Source: a virus. From it: 46,612 bases of DNA. Below are positions 36,986 to 46,027 of the stretch, one piece after another (within the stretch, counting starts at the first letter, position 1; each line of letters starts with the position of its first letter). The translations under genes were made by a program, and so were the position numbers. Under the pieces are notes generated by a model. That model did no database searches. It was not told the DNA's origin and worked only from the letters and a program-made list of their open reading frames with translations. The DNA lies in IMG/VR virus record IMGVR_UViG_3300027708_000114, positions 1-46,612 of that record. One strand, 5' to 3'.

Positions 36986-37030
36986 CCAGGACCGGGCGGT
37001 CAGCACAGCCATGCACCCCGCCCGGCCTGG
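36986..37030 (-). terminator. Strong hairpin downstream of the major tail gene
   Basis: CCGGGCGG (36992-36999) pairs with CCGCCCGG (37018-37025), extended by CCAGG (36986-36990) with CCTGG (37026-37030). It lies in the 91-bp gap between the major tail stop and the chaperone start. No long U tract follows on the minus strand, so it is likely an attenuator or mRNA-stabilising element rather than a full terminator. Confidence 0.6.
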
Positions 37031-37036
37031 CGTTCG

Positions 37037-38038
37037 TTACGACGCCGTGGACGTGATGGAGTTGGACGCGGCCGACGTGATGCTGACGCTGTTGGCGTCG
37101 GTCGCCGTCACCGTGAAAGCGTTGTACGCGGTCGATGCGGTCAGGCCGGTCACGGTCACCACGGTGTTGGAGCCGCTGGCGACACCAGCAGCGGCCTGCA
37201 CGGTCGCCGCACTGAACGAGCCACCGGAGGTCAACTGCTTCTGCACCGTGTAGCTCACGGGCGTCGTAAAGCCGTATGGGGTGGCAAACGTCAACGTCGC
37301 TTTCAGGCCGGTCACTGCAGCGGCAACCGGAGCGGTCACGGCGAAGTTGGACTCGCCCTGTGCGCGCCACGCGGGTCCGTCGCGCAAGATCCACCGCGGC
37401 GAGCCGTAGTCGCCGATGGGCGGGTTGCTCCACGGGTCGGGCACGGCCATGCCTTTGACCATCACGGTGGCGGCTTCGTTGATGTTCCAGTTTGTCTTGC
37501 CGAAGTCGCCGATCAGCACCTTCGGGTAGACCCGCACGATGTAGTAGTTCTGACCGTTCTTGCCGTCCACGCCGATGAACAGGCATTGCCGCCAGATGAG
37601 GTCGGTATCCACCTGGGCCGCCGAGGAATACCCCGGCGTACCAATGGCCTGCAAGCTGGACAGGGGCGCCGAGTTGTACAGGGCATCCAACACCGGGTTG
37701 GACTCCATGATGGTCGCCGACATTTCTTCGGACTGCTCGGTGAAGTCGTAGCGCGCCGGCCACCGGGACTGCATGACCTGCGTCGGCTTCATTGACAGCT
37801 TGGGCGTGAACTCCGGGCCCTTCTCGTCCATGTAGCCCAGGTCGTACCAGGGACCACCGGAGTTGCTGGACGAGAACAGCGTGGACGACAGGTTGCCGTC
37901 AGTGCCGAACGGGGTAAACCCGGTCAGGCTGGTGGTCGAGTAGTTCCAGTCGCGGATCAGCCACGACCCGTAGAGGACTTTGCGGATGTTGTCCTCGTTG
38001 CCCTGAAACAGTGCGGGCCACAAGATGCCGTTGGGCAT
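37037..38038 (-). CDS. Major tail protein with C-terminal Ig/FN3-like domain
   Basis: From ATG 38038 (GGAAGGA site; the longer frame lies in the upstream gene) the product is 333 aa. The main body (MPNGILWPALFQGNEDNIRK ... NWNINEAATVMVKGMAVPDP) is the tail-tube subunit. Residues about 250-333 form a fibronectin-III/Ig-like fold (ATLTFATPYGFTTPVSYTVQ; VTVTGLTASTAYNAFTVTAT), as often displayed on siphovirus tails. High expression is expected from its strong ribosome-binding site. Confidence 0.88.
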   Translation of the reverse strand: MPNGILWPALFQGNEDNIRKVLYGSWLIRDWNYSTTSLTGFTPFGTDGNLSSTLFSSSNSGGPWYDLGYMDEKGPEFTPKLSMKPTQVMQSRWPARYDFTEQSEEMSATIMESNPVLDALYNSAPLSSLQAIGTPGYSSAAQVDTDLIWRQCLFIGVDGKNGQNYYIVRVYPKVLIGDFGKTNWNINEAATVMVKGMAVPDPWSNPPIGDYGSPRWILRDGPAWRAQGESNFAVTAPVAAAVTGLKATLTFATPYGFTTPVSYTVQKQLTSGGSFSAATVQAAAGVASGSNTVVTVTGLTASTAYNAFTVTATDANSVSITSAASNSITSTAS

Positions 38039-38063
38039 GGCAGTTCCTTCCGAAATGGGTGTG

Positions 38064-38495
38064 TTAGAAGCCGGTGATGGTGGGAAGTCGCAGTCGTAGC
38101 CGATAGCGTCCGACGTAGCGGAAGATGACCGCACCGCCGCCGCCGGGTTCCCACTCCATGTAAATCGGGGTGAGCTCAACCTGCGTCGGCGCATACGGTG
38201 TGACGACTATGCCACCAGGGAGCGTGACAGGAGTCTTGGAGCGCAAAGTTCGCATCGCGTGATGCACCGTGCGGGCGATGTCGCTGGCCGCGGTTTGCGT
38301 GCTGTGAAACGAGTGGATAGAGATGGTCGGGTAGTCAACGAAGTAGTCGTCATCCCCGGCGATGCGCTGCACCAGGACGAACGGCAGCGGGGGTTTGGGT
38401 GGCATCCGCGCGGCAATCTGGCCGGTGGGTACGATGCCCAGACCGCCGAGATAGGCGATGACGAAGTCCTCGACGTCGATCTCTGATGTGGTCAT
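38064..38495 (-). CDS. Tail terminator-like protein
   Basis: A 143-aa protein in the standard position between the tail-completion and major tail genes. IDVEDFVIAYLGGLG, PLPFVLVQRIAGDDD, and C-terminal RYVGRYRLRLRLP resemble gpU-like tail terminators of actinophages. It would cap the tail tube and set the joint to the head. ATGA overlap with the upstream gene. Confidence 0.72.
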   Translation of the reverse strand: MTTSEIDVEDFVIAYLGGLGIVPTGQIAARMPPKPPLPFVLVQRIAGDDDYFVDYPTISIHSFHSTQTAASDIARTVHHAMRTLRSKTPVTLPGGIVVTPYAPTQVELTPIYMEWEPGGGGAVIFRYVGRYRLRLRLPTITGF

Positions 38496-38923
38496 GGTTT
38501 GCGGAAGTGCGCTTTGACTTTGGCCATCAGACCGTATTCGGGCATGTGAACCACTCCGGTGTCGCTGGAGTGCTTGCCCCTGCCGTGACTGCGTGAGCCG
38601 CCGGGTTTCTGAGAATCTGCGCGATACCGGGTGCCGAACTCAATCCAGTACATCTTCGCATCGGTGGGCTTGACCCTCCACCGCACCGTTGTGTCATCAC
38701 TGGCGTTTTTGATGATCAGTGAATCGCGGTAGTCGCCGGGATTGCCGAACGCCGGTTCATCGCGGTGTGGCGGTTTGTCGCCGAATACCGGAGCAATGCT
38801 TCTCCAGTAGACCCACACCTCAACGGCCTTTTCGCCGACCTTTTTATTGACAAGGTCGCTGTGCAGGACTTTGTCGATCTCTGATTGTTTGATGCCTGGA
38901 ATCTTTTTAACCATTGAGACCAC
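38492..38923 (-). CDS. HK97 gp10-like tail-completion protein
   Basis: A 143-aa protein with an N-terminal helix (GIKQSEIDKVLHSDLVNKKV), central AVEVWVYWRSIAP, then the beta-strand block DYRDSLIIKN and KMYWIEFGTRYR typical of the gp10/minor-tail family. Basic C-terminus. Alternate ATG at 38914. Overlaps the upstream stop by 17 bases. Confidence 0.75.
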   Translation of the reverse strand: MVSMVKKIPGIKQSEIDKVLHSDLVNKKVGEKAVEVWVYWRSIAPVFGDKPPHRDEPAFGNPGDYRDSLIIKNASDDTTVRWRVKPTDAKMYWIEFGTRYRADSQKPGGSRSHGRGKHSSDTGVVHMPEYGLMAKVKAHFRKP

Positions 38924-39245
38924 TTGGGTTCTCGCACATGATCACAACGTGGTGGGGCGCACCGTTGACGCGCGGCTGAACCTTGGCTCCGTACACGCGG
39001 TATGTCGTTCCCTGGGCGTCAACGATGCGGTCTGTGGCCTTCGCGGCTAGGGCGGCCGGCGTCGGCGATGTGATGAATCGAAACTGCGTGATCGTGTAGT
39101 CGATGTTGCTGGCCGATTCCTTGACTTCCGTCGGCTGCAGGATGCCGTACAGCGTCGTCGGGGTGTAGGACAGCGCGGCGATGCCCTTGCGGTCCAGGGC
39201 TCCTGCGACGGCGGTCTGGTAGGTGACCGATTGCGCGCCGATCAC
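38907..39245 (-). CDS. Head-tail stopper-like protein
   Basis: A 112-aa protein from GTG 39245 (GTGA overlap). Small beta-barrel pattern: GILQPTEVKE, YTITQFRFITSP, DRIVDAQGTTYRVYGAKVQP. Size and order match head-completion/stopper proteins of siphoviruses. Confidence 0.72.
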   Translation of the reverse strand: MIGAQSVTYQTAVAGALDRKGIAALSYTPTTLYGILQPTEVKESASNIDYTITQFRFITSPTPAALAAKATDRIVDAQGTTYRVYGAKVQPRVNGAPHHVVIMCENPSGLNG

Positions 39246-39883
39246 AGGTAGATCATCCGGTAGTCGCCGAGCAGTTTCTCATCCAACCAGCCGGCCGCCG
39301 ACATGCTCGGGTCATTGAATCGGTTGGTGACCTCACCGACGCGGACCTCAGAGGCTCCAGTGGGATTGTCCAGGTACAGCGCCGCACCGCGAATGACGGC
39401 GTTGACGATGCCCGAGGGCAACGTCGGCACGCCGGTCACGGTCGCCGATTCGGGCAGCGTGTAGCCGTGGCTGTAGGTGACCTGCAGGCTGCGCGGCAGC
39501 GACGGCCAGGTCGGCACGTTTGAGGTGGATGTCACGCCGTAGTAGCCGTAGTAGCGCGAGGTGTCATAGATAAGACCATCGGTTGCCCAGCCGTAATTGG
39601 TCAGCGTCACCCACTGCAGACCGGAGCCGAGGTTTTCCTGGGCCTGGACGGTGGTGACCGCCGATACGGGCGGGTTGGGCAGCATCGCCATAGGCTGGCC
39701 GCCGTTGCCGACGAACGGGTCCACGAACACGGTCTCAGATGCAACGTAAGCGAACTTGCGTTCGCAATAGGACTCCACCGAGTCCGACGCCCAATCCAGC
39801 GCAAGCTGAACTTCGGCGACGCTGTGCGCGCCGACGATCATCGGGTAACTTGACGTCACCAGCGATGCGGGAACGAGGCTCAT
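39242..39883 (-). CDS. Head-tail adaptor (connector) protein
   Basis: A 213-aa protein. The helical N-terminus (HSVAEVQLALDWASDSVESY CERKF) followed by FVDPFVGNGGQPMAMLPNPP and a late helical GIVNAVIRGAALYLDN matches the gp6/gp15-like adaptor family that docks on the portal. ATGA overlap with the small gene upstream. Confidence 0.78.
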   Translation of the reverse strand: MSLVPASLVTSSYPMIVGAHSVAEVQLALDWASDSVESYCERKFAYVASETVFVDPFVGNGGQPMAMLPNPPVSAVTTVQAQENLGSGLQWVTLTNYGWATDGLIYDTSRYYGYYGVTSTSNVPTWPSLPRSLQVTYSHGYTLPESATVTGVPTLPSGIVNAVIRGAALYLDNPTGASEVRVGEVTNRFNDPSMSAAGWLDEKLLGDYRMIYL

Positions 39884-40020
39884 TTGGTTTTCACATCCGT
39901 TGTGGATGCTGTGACCTTCTGTGCTTTTGGCGCTTTGACGACCTTGGCTGTGACGTTGTGACTTTTTTGCAGGAACTCCATGCGCGCAGCAACCTCCTCA
40001 ACGTGGCGGGTCTGGGTCAT
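39880..40020 (-). CDS. Small basic protein between capsid and connector genes, 46 aa
   Basis: ATG 40020 has a clear AAGGA site eight bases upstream and its stop overlaps the connector start (ATGA). Product: MTQTRHVEEVAARMEFLQKS then a Lys/Thr-rich tail (KVVKAPKAQKVTASTTDVKTK). Similar short genes occur at this place in other actinophages; function unknown. Confidence 0.7.
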   Translation of the reverse strand: MTQTRHVEEVAARMEFLQKSHNVTAKVVKAPKAQKVTASTTDVKTK

Positions 40021-40052
40021 GGCGTGCGTCCTTGCGTCAAGAGTGAATGAGT

Positions 40053-40083
40053 GCGGGGCGCACCATGTTTGGGTGCGCCCCGC
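40053..40083 (-). terminator. 12-bp perfect stem-loop after the capsid gene
   Basis: GCGGGGCGCACC (40053-40064) and GGTGCGCCCCGC (40072-40083) pair perfectly around a 7-nt loop. It begins 11 bases beyond the capsid stop. No U tract follows, so it may be a leaky terminator or 3'-end stabiliser that raises capsid mRNA relative to downstream genes. Confidence 0.75.
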
Positions 40084-40093
40084 CTCATCATGG

Positions 40094-41521
40094 TCAGCCG
40101 TTCTTCAGGACAGCCAACTCGAACAGCTCAGGCCGCTCGATGGCGAGGCCGACACGGGTGTATGCCCGCATTGACCACAGCCCCTGCTCGAAATCGGTGC
40201 CGTTGGTGTTGGCGAGCTCGACCCGCAGGCCGCCCTTGCGCAGCACCTGGCCGCCGTTGGCGAAGTCGCCAACCAGGATGTACCCCTGCGGGATCGCCGG
40301 AGTGAGTACAACCCGCTTGCCCCACAGCGAGTAGGACGTGTCCGTCGCCTGGATGTCGGGGCGCACGTTGGTCTGAGCCTGACCGTAATCGGCCATGAAC
40401 GGCGAACCAGCAAAATACTGGCCGTTCTGGTCCTGCCATGTGCGGATGGTGAAGAAGTCCGCGGGGTTCATGACGATGGCGGTGGGCTCAAAGAAGTGCG
40501 TGGTGCGGATGTCGGTCAGCATCGCCAGGATGCCGTTGGCGATCTGCGTTGCGGTCGGCGCAACGCCGCTCGCTCCGGTGATCGCACGACCGGGGGTCAC
40601 CGACGTCACGGTTGCACTCGCCGCACCTTCACCGGGAGTGTTCAGCGCGGGCACCACGAAGTTGGTGACAGCGGTGACCGTCTGCGGCTGCGTGAACGAC
40701 GCCGACAAGGTCAGCAGTCCCTGCACACCGGGGTAGCCACTGCCGGCCAGGATCTGCACTTCCTCTTGGCGGGCAACACCCTGAGCAAGACGCTTCTGGA
40801 TGAGCGCCCAGAAGTACGGGGCGTCGGCCAGTGTTTCATCGCTGGTGCGAGTCAGGTTGGCGACCTTGCCAAGCTGCGCGGTCCAGCGCGAGATTTGGTT
40901 GCTCGACGTCGGGAACGTCTGACCCTCGCCAGTCGCCGCGGCGTTGTTCGTCCACGAGTTCTCGCGCACGTAGCTCACGATGGGCGACTCGGTCGGGAAC
41001 GACGGGAACAGGCTTGCGACGACGTTGTCGTAGAACCGCAACTCCATGATCCCAGGAATGAACGTGGGCAGGATGTCCGGTCCAGCGGTGCCGGGAAGGA
41101 AGTACTGACCTTCGGCGGTGGGCAGGCCCGCGGTGGTGCCGTAGGCGTTCTCGCCCTGCATCCCGGATGCGCCCTGCGCCTTGAAGTTCAGGTCAAACGC
41201 GAACGAGCCCTGACGCTTCTCGATGGCAAACTGCTTCATCCGGTTGTATTCGTCGTTGACGGCCTTGGCGTGGGCGTAGCGGCTGTCGACGGCCTGGGCG
41301 GCGTCGGAGTTCAGCGTGGCGACTTCGGTGCCGCCGCTCATCCGCTTGGCCTGGTCGTATGCCTTGAGGGTGGTCTCGATTTCCTCAGACTCGGTGTACG
41401 CCTTGCCGACGAACTCGCCGAACTCGGCCTTGGTGATGGTGCCGGCTTCCATGTCGGCGGTCTTGGCGTTGACTTCCTTCTGGAGGTCAAGTGCGCGCTT
41501 GCGCAGGTCTTCACGATTCAT
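40094..41521 (-). CDS. Major capsid protein, HK97 fold
   Basis: From ATG 41521 (MNREDLRKRALDLQKEVNAK) the product is 475 aa; the eight-residue longer start lacks a ribosome-binding site. The first ~110 residues are a charged coiled-coil delta domain acting as internal scaffold, followed by a linker. The mature shell part includes PTFIPGIMELRFYDNVVASL, TGEGQTFPTSS and the C-terminal AIVMNPADFFTIRTWQDQNG with YILVGDFANGGQVLRKGGLR. Cleaved by the protease encoded upstream. Confidence 0.93.
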   Translation of the reverse strand: MNREDLRKRALDLQKEVNAKTADMEAGTITKAEFGEFVGKAYTESEEIETTLKAYDQAKRMSGGTEVATLNSDAAQAVDSRYAHAKAVNDEYNRMKQFAIEKRQGSFAFDLNFKAQGASGMQGENAYGTTAGLPTAEGQYFLPGTAGPDILPTFIPGIMELRFYDNVVASLFPSFPTESPIVSYVRENSWTNNAAATGEGQTFPTSSNQISRWTAQLGKVANLTRTSDETLADAPYFWALIQKRLAQGVARQEEVQILAGSGYPGVQGLLTLSASFTQPQTVTAVTNFVVPALNTPGEGAASATVTSVTPGRAITGASGVAPTATQIANGILAMLTDIRTTHFFEPTAIVMNPADFFTIRTWQDQNGQYFAGSPFMADYGQAQTNVRPDIQATDTSYSLWGKRVVLTPAIPQGYILVGDFANGGQVLRKGGLRVELANTNGTDFEQGLWSMRAYTRVGLAIERPELFELAVLKNG

Positions 41522-41593
41522 GGTGTGTGTCTGCCTTTCGGGCATGACGAATCGCCAGACGTTCTCGCCTGGTGATTCGGTGAGTGGTGCTGG

Positions 41594-42604
41594 CTAGTCC
41601 TCTAGACCGCGCAGCTTGATCGCCAGCCGCATGGCCAGCAGTGCCACGTCATCAGCGGAGTCGTCAGCGGCGGCGGCCTTGACGGCGGCGGCGGCGGGCT
41701 TCTCGGTGGATTCCGGTGGCGAAGATTCTTTGGTGACAGCGTCGGACACGCTGCGGTTGCCCATCCCGTTGAGAACGCCGGGAGTGGCCTGGGGGTCAGA
41801 CGACGGACACCCGGCGCCCAGCTTGACGGCCATGTCGTGCATGTCCTGAATGCCTTGCTCGTGGTCTTGAGCGTCATCGTCGCCGAACATTTCCGCGACG
41901 GCGTCGTTGTCGTTGTTCATGTAGTTCGATGAGACCTGCGACTTCTCAGACGCTTCGTCCATCTCGTTGGGGTTGTAGACGCCCAGCACGGTCATGAGCG
42001 AGTCGATGGATTGTGACGCACCGACAAGCAGGTCAAGGGCTTGACCAACGGGCTCGGGAAGCAATGAGCGGTCGATGTTCTCGCACAGGTCGCACGCCTC
42101 GTCAATGATGGCATCGACACCGGCCAGCAGCAGCCGCGGGTTCTTGGTCTGCACAGTGGCGGCTTTTGATGCCAGCACGCGCGCTTCGGGGTTGGCGGGC
42201 ACGGCGACGAACGCACCGTTGAGCAATTCGCGCTGCGGCTTGGCGTCTTTTTTCGTCTTGCCTTCCATGAAGGCCACCGACACCCGGTCGATGTGGCCTT
42301 CGTTGACGAGTGTGCGAACGGCCTGGCCGTGCGGAGTGGACGCGAACGTGCCGCGAACCTGAAGCTGGCCGTTGTCGTTAATGAACGGCTTACCGGAGCC
42401 GACGCAGGTTGCCACGCTCATGCCGTGGTCGGAGTCGAAGGTGATCTTGTCCGGTAACGGCATTTTCCACTCGTCAGGGTGGAGCTCGTCGCCGTCGCGG
42501 TCCAGCGCGCTGGTGCTCAAGATGACGTCAAACTCGCCGTGCTTGCTGCCGGGATTGTCGACCGGCTCAACGGTGGCGGTGGCTTTGGTGACCACGTCCA
42601 TCAT
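41594..42604 (-). CDS. HK97-type prohead protease (S78)
   Basis: A 336-aa protein. Residues 1-150 are the protease: FDSDHGM with His60 and HIDRVSVAFM with Ser109. The C-terminal 180 residues are acidic and Ala-rich (FGDDDAQDHEQ; AAAAVKAAAADDSADDVALL) and may act as scaffold; longer than minimal S78 proteases. ATGA overlap with the portal gene upstream, capsid gene downstream. Confidence 0.9.
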   Translation of the reverse strand: MMDVVTKATATVEPVDNPGSKHGEFDVILSTSALDRDGDELHPDEWKMPLPDKITFDSDHGMSVATCVGSGKPFINDNGQLQVRGTFASTPHGQAVRTLVNEGHIDRVSVAFMEGKTKKDAKPQRELLNGAFVAVPANPEARVLASKAATVQTKNPRLLLAGVDAIIDEACDLCENIDRSLLPEPVGQALDLLVGASQSIDSLMTVLGVYNPNEMDEASEKSQVSSNYMNNDNDAVAEMFGDDDAQDHEQGIQDMHDMAVKLGAGCPSSDPQATPGVLNGMGNRSVSDAVTKESSPPESTEKPAAAAVKAAAADDSADDVALLAMRLAIKLRGLED

Positions 42605-44091
42605 GCGGTCCTCTCTACAAGCTGGTGATAGGCGTCAACGATGTGCGCCTCGTCGTGCGGATTGGCGGTCAGAACGGCCAGCAGCGCCTGCTCAAGTGGC
42701 TGGCCCCGGCCGACGCGGCCCGCTAAATCGCGCATGTATTTGCGGCCCGACACCGATGGCACGCCGCTGCCGCCGCCGGCCGGGGTGGTCTGTACATCGC
42801 CGCCTGGGGGAAGCGCCAATTGCGCTCGGTTATTCGGGTCGGAGGTCAGTTGGCCCTGTAGGCGCACCGTTTCCGGCGTTGCGCCGAGGGGCTGTAGCGC
42901 GGAGTTGGCGTACAACTGGTTCGCTAGGTCACCGGCATCGCCGAGGTCAAACTCCGGACGGGCCTCGGAGGGTTTCTCAATGCCAGCCTGTACAAGCTGT
43001 ACATGGGCGGTCGCGCGGGCGGTGAAGTCGCCGCGCATGACCTGCGTGGTGTTGAACTTCATCTGAATTTGTTTGCCGAAGCTAGTGCCGATGTGGTAGT
43101 TGAACACCGACTCAAAGAACTCCAGCCGCGGGCAGATGCTGTCGCGGTAGACGCTGCGCAAGTTTTCGCTGACGTTGCTGTACGTAGCGTGATCAAGGAT
43201 GTGAACGGCGGTCGGTGAGATGTCGTAGACGGCGCAGACTTCCTCGCGGTTGAGCTTGCGGCTGTCGATGTACTGCATTTCCTCGCTGGACAGTTGCCAC
43301 TGCTCCAGCTTGGAGCCGTTCTCAAGGACGGCCACCTTGCCAGCGTTCTCCGCGCCCTGGTACATCATCTGTAGCTGCTCACGCAGAGCTTGCTTGGCCT
43401 GCGGGTTGAGCTTGCCCTCAACGTGCATGACCGCGCTCGGGCGTCCCATGTTTTTCCACCACGACGCGGTAGCCCTGCGGCTGGCGTCCTCGTTGAGCAG
43501 CGTGGAACGCAGCGGCTCCAGCCGGGACACGCCGCGCATCGCGGTGTCTGGGTTGTAGCTGCGGAACGGCACGACCATGTCCTCGGACATAAGCTCGTTG
43601 GGCTGGCCCATGAATCGGTAGGTCAGTTCGCCGTACTGATTGCGGAAGATCTGCACCAGCGACGGGTGCATGGGGATGAACCCGTTGACGCGGCCGACGT
43701 CGTCCTTGATCTTGACGAGGTAGACCTCGCCGTACACCTCATGCGTGGCGGCCAGCCACAGACGGAAGCTGTAGGGGTCCATCGTCGGGCACGGGTCGGC
43801 CATCAGCTTGGCGTACTGGTGGGCGCCGGTTCCCTCGGCGGGCATCAAGATGTTGCCGGTGGCGGGGCTGGTGTCCCACACGCACATCTGCAGCCGCGCA
43901 ATCGCGTGACTGATGCGGTTGACCACGGTCGCTACCCACGGTTGACGCTTGTAGAGTTGCGCGTAGGTGGCGAAGCTGGTCTCAAGCTGCACGCCCTGGT
44001 TGGCCGTGAAATAGCCGTTGAAGAACAGCGGTGCGGTCTCGGCGAACGCCTGGGGTGCAATGGGCTGGCTTAGGCCATTTTCGAGTATCAC
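42601..44091 (-). CDS. Portal protein (HK97 family)
   Basis: A 496-aa protein. Typical segments: WVATVVNRISHAIARLQMCV near residue 55, EVYGEVYLVKIKDD, MRGVSRLEPLRSTLL, and YIDSRKLNREEVCAVYDISP followed by NVSENLRSVYRDSICPRLEF of the PF04860-type portal fold. It forms the dodecameric DNA entry ring. ATGA overlaps at both ends. Confidence 0.93.
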   Translation of the reverse strand: MILENGLSQPIAPQAFAETAPLFFNGYFTANQGVQLETSFATYAQLYKRQPWVATVVNRISHAIARLQMCVWDTSPATGNILMPAEGTGAHQYAKLMADPCPTMDPYSFRLWLAATHEVYGEVYLVKIKDDVGRVNGFIPMHPSLVQIFRNQYGELTYRFMGQPNELMSEDMVVPFRSYNPDTAMRGVSRLEPLRSTLLNEDASRRATASWWKNMGRPSAVMHVEGKLNPQAKQALREQLQMMYQGAENAGKVAVLENGSKLEQWQLSSEEMQYIDSRKLNREEVCAVYDISPTAVHILDHATYSNVSENLRSVYRDSICPRLEFFESVFNYHIGTSFGKQIQMKFNTTQVMRGDFTARATAHVQLVQAGIEKPSEARPEFDLGDAGDLANQLYANSALQPLGATPETVRLQGQLTSDPNNRAQLALPPGGDVQTTPAGGGSGVPSVSGRKYMRDLAGRVGRGQPLEQALLAVLTANPHDEAHIVDAYHQLVERTA

Positions 44092-44318
44092 GACGGCAGC
44101 TCCTGCAGGTACGCCACCGTGTCGCGGTCAACGAAGACGCGACCGACGATGGGCGACGATGTGCCGCCCTCGTTGGTAGGTACGGTCTGGCACTGCTCAA
44201 AGACAAAAGTTTTCGGGTCGTACTCTGTCAGCACGCCCGAGAACACGCCCTCGCCCGATTTGAGCGTGACGGCGAATCGTCGCCTCACCACACCGCGCAT
44301 CAGACGATTTCGCATCAA
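44088..44318 (-). CDS. Small basic protein between terminase and portal, 76 aa
   Basis: MMRNRLMRGVVRRRFAVTLK then SGEGVFSGVLTEYDPKTFVF: a basic start followed by five short beta-strands, a small barrel reminiscent of Sm-like or head-tail barrel folds. Small genes here are common in actinophages. Second ATG (44315) is an alternative start. Function unknown. Confidence 0.7.
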   Translation of the reverse strand: MMRNRLMRGVVRRRFAVTLKSGEGVFSGVLTEYDPKTFVFEQCQTVPTNEGGTSSPIVGRVFVDRDTVAYLQELPS

Positions 44319-44323
44319 ATTCC

Positions 44324-46027
44324 TTAGACGATCAACATCGCCGACTCGTTGTAGACGGATTCGTATTTATCGCCGCGGGTCCACCAGGCGTTGACTGCCA
44401 TGACCGCAGAGGCCACAGCGTCGATGCGGTTGGCTGACAGATCGCGTTTCACCTTGGCCGGCATGATCAGGTCAGGGTCGGTGGTGTGCAGCTTCGCTTC
44501 GCAGTTGTCAAAACACCAGCGGGCCAATGGGTTGCCGTGATGCCGGAACTGGCGCTGGCTGACCATTTCGAACGTGCGGTGCATCCCGCCGCTCATGTGG
44601 GTGAAGTCACAGGTGTAGGCCATGACGTCGTTGACGTAGGTGCGGTAGCCGATTTCCTGCAGCACCGGGTCGGCCGACCAGCGGTCAGCGTCGATGCCGA
44701 GGATGGTGTACCGCTGCGCGTCGGCATCGATGGCGTCGTACACGGCGGCGAAGTCGAGCACGTTGCCTTCGGTGATCTCGAGCCAGCCGTCGCGCACCCA
44801 GGGGGCCAGCTTGCCGTTGTTGGCGCGGTCCAAGCGCTCATACATCTCACGCGGCATCCAGTGGCGCCACACGAGGTCGCAGTTCTCGCCGTCGGGAAAC
44901 AGGTAACAGATGGACGTGAGGTCTTGGCGGGCGGCGAGGTCGATGCCCATCCAGCACTCGCGTCCCGCAAATGCGTCCAGCGTTGTCCTGGCGTCGGGGA
45001 AAACGGTGCCTGCGGTCTCGTCGTAGATGTGCATCGGCATCCAGTGAACTTCGCTCGACAGCGTCTGGTTCATCTGAAAGCGCCGGAACGCGAGCTCGCG
45101 CACCGGATCGTTGCGGGCTTCCTGCGCCATGCGGCGCATTTCCTCCAGCGACAGGAAATCGCCGAGCGCGGGATTGGGGATGTACCAATTTGCTTCGTCG
45201 TAGATATCGGCATCGAGCGGCAGGTTGCGGATAAACGTGTGGACGTGTGGCGCGCGTTCGGGATCTTCCTGCACACGAATCATTTCGCGGTGCATGTCGC
45301 CGCCAAAGGTTTCGCTGTCACCGGGCGCCGTGGTGGCCGCAACCATGAGCGGCTGCATCCGGTCCATTGAGCCCATGCCCGAGCGCAGCGCGTCCCAGAT
45401 TTCCGGTGAGGGCCACGCGAGGATTTCGTCGGCGGCTACTCCGGACGGGTTAGACCCGAGCGCTCGGCCGGCGTCGGCAGCGATGACGCGGTAGACGCTG
45501 TTGGTGGACAGCCGCACGATGCGCTTGGTGCTGGGGATGACCTTGGCCTCGCGGCTCAGGATCGGCGACAGCAGCACCATGCGGGACGCGACGTCGAACA
45601 CTAGGCCCGCCTGGTTGCGGTCTTTGGCCACCGAGAATATCTCTGCGGATTCTTCGCCATCGGCAAACAGAAGGTAAAGCATAATGCCTGCTAGAAGCTG
45701 GCTCTTGCCGTTTTTTCGGGCAAGCTCGATGTAGGCGATTCTGGTGGCTCGGACGAAACTCAAGTGATCTTTCGACCACACCACCTGGCCGAATATCGGA
45801 CGCAGAATGTCAGCCTGCCAGTCGCGCAGCGCGAACCGCTGGCGAGCGTGACGGCCCTTGGTGTGAACCAGCAGGTTCTCAAAGAAGCCGCAGACGTGAT
45901 CAGCGCGCGGAATGCAGAAGTGATCGTCGACCTCGGTGCATTCGTGCTGGTTGGCAGCGTTGATCCAACCGCACGGCGGCGTCGAGTCAGACGATGTAGG
46001 CTTCGGCGCCGGTCTTTTGTCCACCAC
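44324..46027 (-). CDS. terL: Terminase large subunit
   Basis: A 567-aa packaging motor. ATPase: Walker A-like ARKNGKSQ (103-110) and Walker B VAADEILAW (Asp200, Glu201), then AATTAPGDSET coupling motif. Nuclease: WMGIDLAARQDLTS with Asp363 and a C-terminal ANRIDAVASAVMA. The sequence is of the Terminase_1/HK97-like type. It overlaps the small subunit gene by 41 bases. Confidence 0.95.
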   Translation of the reverse strand: MVDKRPAPKPTSSDSTPPCGWINAANQHECTEVDDHFCIPRADHVCGFFENLLVHTKGRHARQRFALRDWQADILRPIFGQVVWSKDHLSFVRATRIAYIELARKNGKSQLLAGIMLYLLFADGEESAEIFSVAKDRNQAGLVFDVASRMVLLSPILSREAKVIPSTKRIVRLSTNSVYRVIAADAGRALGSNPSGVAADEILAWPSPEIWDALRSGMGSMDRMQPLMVAATTAPGDSETFGGDMHREMIRVQEDPERAPHVHTFIRNLPLDADIYDEANWYIPNPALGDFLSLEEMRRMAQEARNDPVRELAFRRFQMNQTLSSEVHWMPMHIYDETAGTVFPDARTTLDAFAGRECWMGIDLAARQDLTSICYLFPDGENCDLVWRHWMPREMYERLDRANNGKLAPWVRDGWLEITEGNVLDFAAVYDAIDADAQRYTILGIDADRWSADPVLQEIGYRTYVNDVMAYTCDFTHMSGGMHRTFEMVSQRQFRHHGNPLARWCFDNCEAKLHTTDPDLIMPAKVKRDLSANRIDAVASAVMAVNAWWTRGDKYESVYNESAMLIV

